Shown: positions 59,110-64,000 of the stretch, in pieces
Layout: every line of letters begins with the position of its first letter
How positions within the stretch are numbered: the stretch's first letter is position 1
Source: Druceiella hillmani
Taxonomy: Eukaryota > Arthropoda > Insecta > Lepidoptera > Hepialidae
DNA: 64,000 nt
Assembly: GCA_039881145.1 (NCBI GenBank)
Contig: JAYKKI010000127.1
Span: forward strand, 2,108,001-2,172,000
Direction of reading: 5' to 3'
Position numbers and translations under genes: made by a program
The notes under the pieces: model-generated
What the model was told of the DNA's origin: nothing
Database searches by the model: none
Seen by the model: only the letters and a program-made list of their open reading frames with translations

Positions 59110-60195
59110 TCATTTTTAAAAACCACGTTTTCCAAATGGCGGCCATCGAGTACACACTCTTCGAGTCTAGCACGCATGCTTTCAAAAAGGCCTTTGCAGA
59201 GCGACTGGGGTATCATATTGACTTCGGCTCGAATACTTTCTTTAAGTCGTGTCACAGTGCTCGGATTTGTTTTGTAAACAACGGATTTTAAGTATCCCCA
59301 TAAGAAAAAGTCACATGGGCTTAAATCGGGTGACCTAGGTGGCCACGGTACGGTACCGTTTCGGGATATGTTTTTTTCTGGAAATAACTGCCGCACTGCA
59401 TTCACGGACACATTAGCAGTGTGAGCTGTGAATCCGTCGTACTGGAACTATGTGTTTTGGTTGAAGGATGGACTATTCTGTAGTTCTACTCTGAAAAAGT
59501 CATTTAACATCTGGGCATATCTCCCCGAATTCACAGTTACAATTTGGCCACGTTGATTTTCAAAGAAATAAGGCCCTATGATTGCAGATGCAGATATGGC
59601 ACACCAGACTGTTACTTTAGGCTTATGTAAAAGCTCTTGCTGCATTTGTCCTGGGTTGTGGACATCCCAGTAACGAAAGTTCTGCTTATTCACATATCCT
59701 CCAATGTGAAAGTGAGCTTCGTCACTAAAGAATATGTTGCCCATCCGGGTAGCAGTATGAAATCTCAACAACATCACCTCAGCGTAAGTTTTTCTTAATT
59801 CAAAGTCAGAATCGTGTAAATCTTGAAAAATTTGAATTTTACATGGATGGAACTTGAGCTTTTTTCGCATTATTACCTGTAAAGTTGATTTCGGAATTCC
59901 CAATATCGATGAACGTGTACGCAGTGATAAACGGGGATTTTCAACGACAGAAACCATAACACGCTCGACATTTTCATCCGTGGCTACCAATGGTGTAGGT
60001 CTTGGGCTGGGCCTATTTAATGTTGATCCTGTAGCTTGCTACCCATGACTGAATAAGGTTGATCGATGGTCCATCACGTAATCGACGAATACTGTAACGA
60101 TTATTAAATCAACGGCATGCTACAGACAGCGAAAATCCACTCGAAATGTACGCCTCGACGGCAAAAACGCGGTGCTCTCCACTCCACTGTTCCAT
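59110..60195 (-). pseudogene. Broken DD(41)D-type mariner transposase
   Basis: Cut-and-paste transposase that would bind the inverted repeats and catalyse DDE/D excision and TA insertion. From ATG at 60195 it reads MEQWSGEHRVFAVEAYISSG (N-terminal HTH) to a TGA at 60109-60111 (codon 29). The frame continues through SWVASYR, then shifts near 60028-60033 into TGSTLNRP. The second part has ENVERV, an IPKSTLQVIMRK HTH, and the first Asp in FFSDEAHF (59721-59723). A TAG at 59448-59450 replaces the usual Trp before FQYDG, whose Asp (59436-59438) is the second. The third is in SPDLSPCDFFLWGY (59310-59312). Spacing is D-94-D-41-D. The frame runs on through the TIR, so the native stop is lost. Not autonomous. 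Confidence 0.92.
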
Positions 60196-60252
60196 GGCTA
60201 CTAAAACATCCGCACTAAAACTCTTATGTGTTGCGTTCAGAAACTATGTTTG

Positions 60253-60285
60253 TTCAAACTTTGAAATTTTCCACTGGACATCCTG
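60253..60285 (-). repeat. Right terminal inverted repeat of the element
   Basis: 33 bp ending ...CCACTGGACATCCTG, followed by TA and a (TA)n tract. Confidence 0.92.
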
Positions 60286-60294
60286 TATATATAA

Positions 60295-60359
<65 letters not shown>

Positions 60360-60367
60360 CATATATA
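60286..60367. repeat. (TA)n microsatellite, right flank of the element
   Basis: TATATAAATATATATACATA followed by long TA repeat; continues the tract interrupted by the transposon. Confidence 0.95.
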
Positions 60368-60369
60368 AT

Positions 60370-61675
60370 TTAGATTTATAATTTACTTACGCATAACATA
60401 TAATTTTTATTAGAAAATCCCATTTATAGAAATGCCTTCATTTAGTAATAGATCCTGAATATGTCTGTAAAAATGACTATCTTTCAGAAAAGTCTCTTTC
60501 TGCGTGTAAAGATTGTATTTTTTAACACTAAAAATAACAAACGTTTGCAGAATTATAGGTTTGGTATAAATTTTTAAATTTCTGGAACAGTAATTATTAG
60601 ATCGACTCTAAATGGAATGATTAAGAGAGGTCCTTAAAGTAAATTAATGGAATGACTTAGTCACTTAAATAACACGAAAAATAATTGTACCCTTTGACAG
60701 AACAAAAAATTTACAAAACGAACTTGATATTGGTGTAACCAATATGATATCTAGACATGTAGAAGGATCCTGAATCCAAACTGAATATATAATCGATCTT
60801 ATTATTATATAATTTCATCAAAACCATGTCCGAATTTTGTAAATATTTAACAATAAAAGATTTACTAATGAAAGTTAACTTCGCTCAAACAAATATTGAT
60901 GAGATATTGTACGTTTTATACTTAAATCTACTTTTATTGAATTTCACGTTTCACATTTACTACTCCTCGATCATTGATGAATATGATGAATTTTCAACCA
61001 CAAGTATTTTACGGTAACACCAAACGTATAATAAACATTGGGCAATATTTTCGCGTCATATGTATTGTCCGTTTTACAAAAACAATATTGATTACAAAAA
61101 TATACCAACGAGTTCACATTAGACATAAAAATAGTAATAACTATACATTAAATAAAAGATATACACTAACAATCGTTATATAGTCAAAAACAATATTTTC
61201 CTAACAAGACATAGTCATTTCTGACCCTGATCTATGTCTAAAACGCCCGAGGTTCGAGAGAAATCATGAAACGTGTAATATAGACAATTCTTTATTATAA
61301 TTCGTCTGATATGAATTCACATTATGCTCTCCAGAAAAAAGCAACGAAAAGGAAAGTTGACTTTGTCTATTGAGCGATAGATCGATTTGTCTTTATTCCT
61401 TTTCTATGGCAGCTGTCACAAGCTACGCTTATGAAACATTCGGTGACATTAAAACGTACCCATCATCTACGAGAGAGTAAACTTATTAGACCGTGTATTT
61501 ATTTTACTGTCTAATGGGTTGCATATTATATAAATAATATGCATGGCTTGGTGGTAATATCAAAATTGAAATAATTGAATTGTACCTATTATAGTTTTTC
61601 ACTGAATATATTTTTAAGGTCCGGAAACGGTGACAAAATTGTTGTATGAAGATCGCAGGTATCAGGAGAAAAGCA
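60370..61675. other. AT-rich gene-free DNA
   Basis: Nothing recognised. A slightly GC-raised patch lies at about 61215-61265. Confidence 0.4.
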
Positions 61676-61676
61676 G

Positions 61677-61751
<75 letters not shown>

Positions 61752-61759
61752 CGTGTGTG

Positions 61760-61837
<78 letters not shown>

Positions 61838-61839
61838 TA
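61677..61839. repeat. Long (TA)n microsatellite with a TGCGTGTGTG interruption
   Basis: About 160 bp, the longest TA tract in the window. It generates several overlapping false Tyr-Ile frames on both strands. Confidence 0.98.
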
Positions 61840-61844
61840 ATTTT

Positions 61845-63095
61845 TATTCCTTTTGTATTACACAGTTTTATTCTAAAATGTATTCGCTTCATATTTATCT
61901 ATTTATATTAGCGAACTTACGTACATTTATCAGCTTTCATACCTATACATTTTTTTTAAATTTTAACGCTGAATAACTCCTGAAAAGTGTGTAAGTAATA
62001 AAAGTTGCTTCTTATTGAGACATCCAAATTGTATCATCCATCCTGAAATTCATGGACATCAAAATCTCTATGTGAGAGAAACCGCTATACTAAACTAATA
62101 CTTCAAAAACGTCAAAACAGAAAGATATTTCGGTATATATGATGTAGAAATATTCTGTATTTGTGTTAAAATGTGTTCATGAAAACCAGATCAATGTTAG
62201 AAAGTAATTTTATTTTTGTCTCTGTAAAGTTTAGATCCAAATTCAACGAAAGGCAACTTTTAATTTGGACATAGCATCTAAATGTGGAAGAATGATGGTT
62301 GTGCGCAATAAACGACTCGGATCCAATGCGGGGTGTAAACCTTGACTTGGATTATTTTCTTTATTTATCATCTCATTTCCCGATCCATTGTCAATGAACT
62401 ACCATCAGAGCACGCTCTCTGGCTTGAATTATTTTTGTTCATGCCTTACTTTGTTTACAATCGTTTTTTTTTCTTCTCGATAAACAATTTCTCCTTTAGA
62501 TAACGGTCTTCTATTTGGATGATTACATTTTTATAACCTTAAGTCACGTAAGTGTTGCAGGTACACACTTATGTTACATAATATATTTGATTTTGTCAAC
62601 TTGTATATCAATCTATGGTTATTAGGTTTTAAATTAGTTGGACTAAAATCTAATAGCCATGTATTGCAATTTTATACATTTAAATATTTGGTTAATAGCG
62701 CGATCTCGGTACCTGGTGACTTCAAGTTCACTTTATATTAAGTATTTGAATCGTGATCAGTGTTTTACTACCTTTTATTTTTGTTGTATCTTTTCACATA
62801 ACAGTTAGATCGTAAACGCTTCATGGGGCTTTTATAATTTGTGTGATCACATGAACTGTAATCATAAAAATATTGAAGGCCGATTAAAAAAATTAAAAGA
62901 GACTTGAGAGATTCGATTGCAACAACGTTAACAATAGACATACAACTTAACCATAATACGAGATACAGTACTCTGTTGACATTGCTTTGTTTATTGCTTC
63001 TGCAAAACCTCATTTCTTATAATATTTTTGAATATAAACTCCCTTTCCTGGTTTTAGTTTTACTTATTTATTTAAATCAGAATTTATCGGTATAT
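61845..63095. other. AT-rich gene-free DNA
   Basis: Contains AATAGCGCGATCTCGGTACC at 62694-62713, which recurs at 63591. No gene. Confidence 0.45.
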
Positions 63096-63102
63096 CGTGG
63101 TA

Positions 63103-63180
<78 letters not shown>
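63103..63180. repeat. (TA)n(TG)n compound microsatellite
   Basis: TA repeats switch to TG repeats at about 63149. Confidence 0.98.
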
Positions 63181-63183
<3 letters not shown>

Positions 63184-63589
63184 ATATCTACCTCAGATGG
63201 TGACTACGTAAGTATTTAAAGATAACTTATACTATACAGAAGAGTTCTAAGGGTAATTTAAAGATTGTCAATTTGTGAAATGGATAGTATAATTCTGAGC
63301 AAGGATGGAGTATTGTTTATAATTAGTGGTCAGGCTTCTTTATACAATATTAAAATTATGTTTAACTGCGATTCATTTAGGTCCTAAAAATATAAGCTTG
63401 AAAGAATCTTTCAATTTCTTGTCTTGTCTTTTTTTCCACATAGCCTTCCCAACATCTTATTTCTCTTGCCCTTTCATAGCACGACAACGCAATTGAACAC
63501 GGAAAACCTTTGGATAAATTCTGTGAATTTATTCGAAATATTTCTCAACAACCTCTACTACGAGCACAATATGTTAAGCCACAACCTTG

Positions 63590-63840
63590 ATAATAGCGCG
63601 ATCTCGGCACCAGGGAAAAATTCCGCCCCGGAGAGACTTAGGCGGTAGAGTCTTTATAAAGATGCTGTCAAGTCGCTAGTTGAGCTTATCCCTGTTCCGG
63701 GTAAACGTGCGCGGAGTGTCAAAATGTAGGTCGCCGTCTACGGGTCGTTAAACTAAAATTCTCTGCGCACAAGTACGGTCAAGTACGGTCGCATTGTGGC
63801 AATGCGCTTCTCCTCTAGTTACGTGTCGCAGTCGTATCTC
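63590..63840 (+). other. GC-rich patch, unidentified (possible SINE or regulatory island)
   Basis: A strongly GC-raised ~250-bp block. It opens with AATAGCGCGATCTCGGCACC (63594-63613), shared with 62694. It contains a direct pair CAAGTACGGTC (about 63770 and 63780) and a GTGCGCGG/CTGCGCAC inverted pair. No clear Pol III A/B boxes or long frame. It may be an interspersed repeat of which 62694 is a truncated copy. Confidence 0.3.
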
Positions 63841-64000
63841 TGAACGGTTATTTAATATTTTGTTTTAATACTTTTTAAGTCACATAGTCTTGCTAACTTC
63901 GGAAGAACTAATTTTTCGTATTAATGACACCGTGTTTTATCACCATGAATTTGTAAAAAAAATTCTTTTTGGTTAATTTTCTTAAAATATGTTATGAAAC

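Larger units (their letters stand above)
59009..60285 (-). mobile_element. Complete Tc1/mariner-superfamily element (1,277 bp)
   Basis: The left end CAGGTGTCCAGTGGCAGATT (59009 on) and the right end, complement CAGGATGTCCAGTGGAAAAT (ending 60285), are terminal inverted repeats of 32-33 bp, both continuing to GTTTGAA. A TA dinucleotide flanks each end, as expected for the superfamily's TA target duplication. The interior carries one transposase gene on the minus strand, nearly filling the element. It sits inside a (TA)n tract, so target-site orientation is ambiguous but the ends are clear. Confidence 0.93.

Noticed and set aside
59854..60048. Plus-strand frame of 64 codons
   Set aside because: It is a shadow of the minus-strand mariner transposase.
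61504..61976. Six overlapping frames of 64-96 codons
   Set aside because: All are translations of the long (TA)n microsatellite.

Overview
The window reads as intergenic DNA from a large, AT-rich animal genome, probably an arthropod and possibly an insect. The reasons are its base composition, many long (TA)n and (CA)n microsatellites, decayed Tc1/mariner, mariner and piggyBac transposases, tRNA-derived SINE heads, and no bacterial-style gene packing. I cannot name the species. I found no intact conserved host gene: nearly all open frames are under 100 codons, microsatellite-encoded, or without recognisable domains.

Layout. 0-6 kb: AT-rich DNA with a tRNA-like SINE head (2.05 kb) and two GC-rich islands (3.6 and 5.1 kb) that look like candidate regulatory DNA. 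6.5-10 kb: first copy of a dispersed repeat with a hammerhead-ribozyme-like core, a 327-bp tandem duplication, a near-perfect 193-bp palindrome, a second hairpin sharing its core, a short array and a ~155-bp array. 11-21 kb: more GC islands, a 46-bp array, a 242-bp duplication and a perfect 16-bp-stem hairpin. 21.7-30 kb: (TA)n, second ribozyme-like copy, a possible TATA/Inr promoter or solo LTR, a degraded element beginning TAGCTGACCCG followed by a ~147-bp tandem array, a ~300-bp duplication, and a mariner N-terminal fragment. 30-41 kb: a weak coding-like patch at 31.6-32.3 kb, hairpins, a foldback MITE-like element, a tRNA-derived SINE and more ribozyme-like copies. 42-43.3 kb: decayed piggyBac-like transposase. 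44-56 kb: GC islands, a complex cluster of the ribozyme-associated repeat, a 160-codon ORF of unknown nature, a Z-DNA-prone compound microsatellite, a 63-bp hairpin and a 267-bp duplication. 58.9-60.4 kb: a complete 1,277-bp Tc1/mariner element with both terminal inverted repeats, inserted in (TA)n; its transposase has a DD(41)D-type spacing and is broken by two stops and a frameshift. 61-64 kb: microsatellites and a GC-rich patch sharing a 23-bp near-identity with a site 0.9 kb upstream.

The most interesting signal is the dispersed repeat at about 6.54, 22.05, 37.9, 41.2 (minus strand) and 50.0-50.3 kb, with a core-less piece at 29.5 kb. Two copies retain all core motifs of a type I hammerhead ribozyme: CTGANGA, a short stem II, GAAA, a very short stem III, and GTC. 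Flanking sequence recurs in inverted orientation, which recalls Penelope-like elements. This is read by eye; no folding or database search was run.
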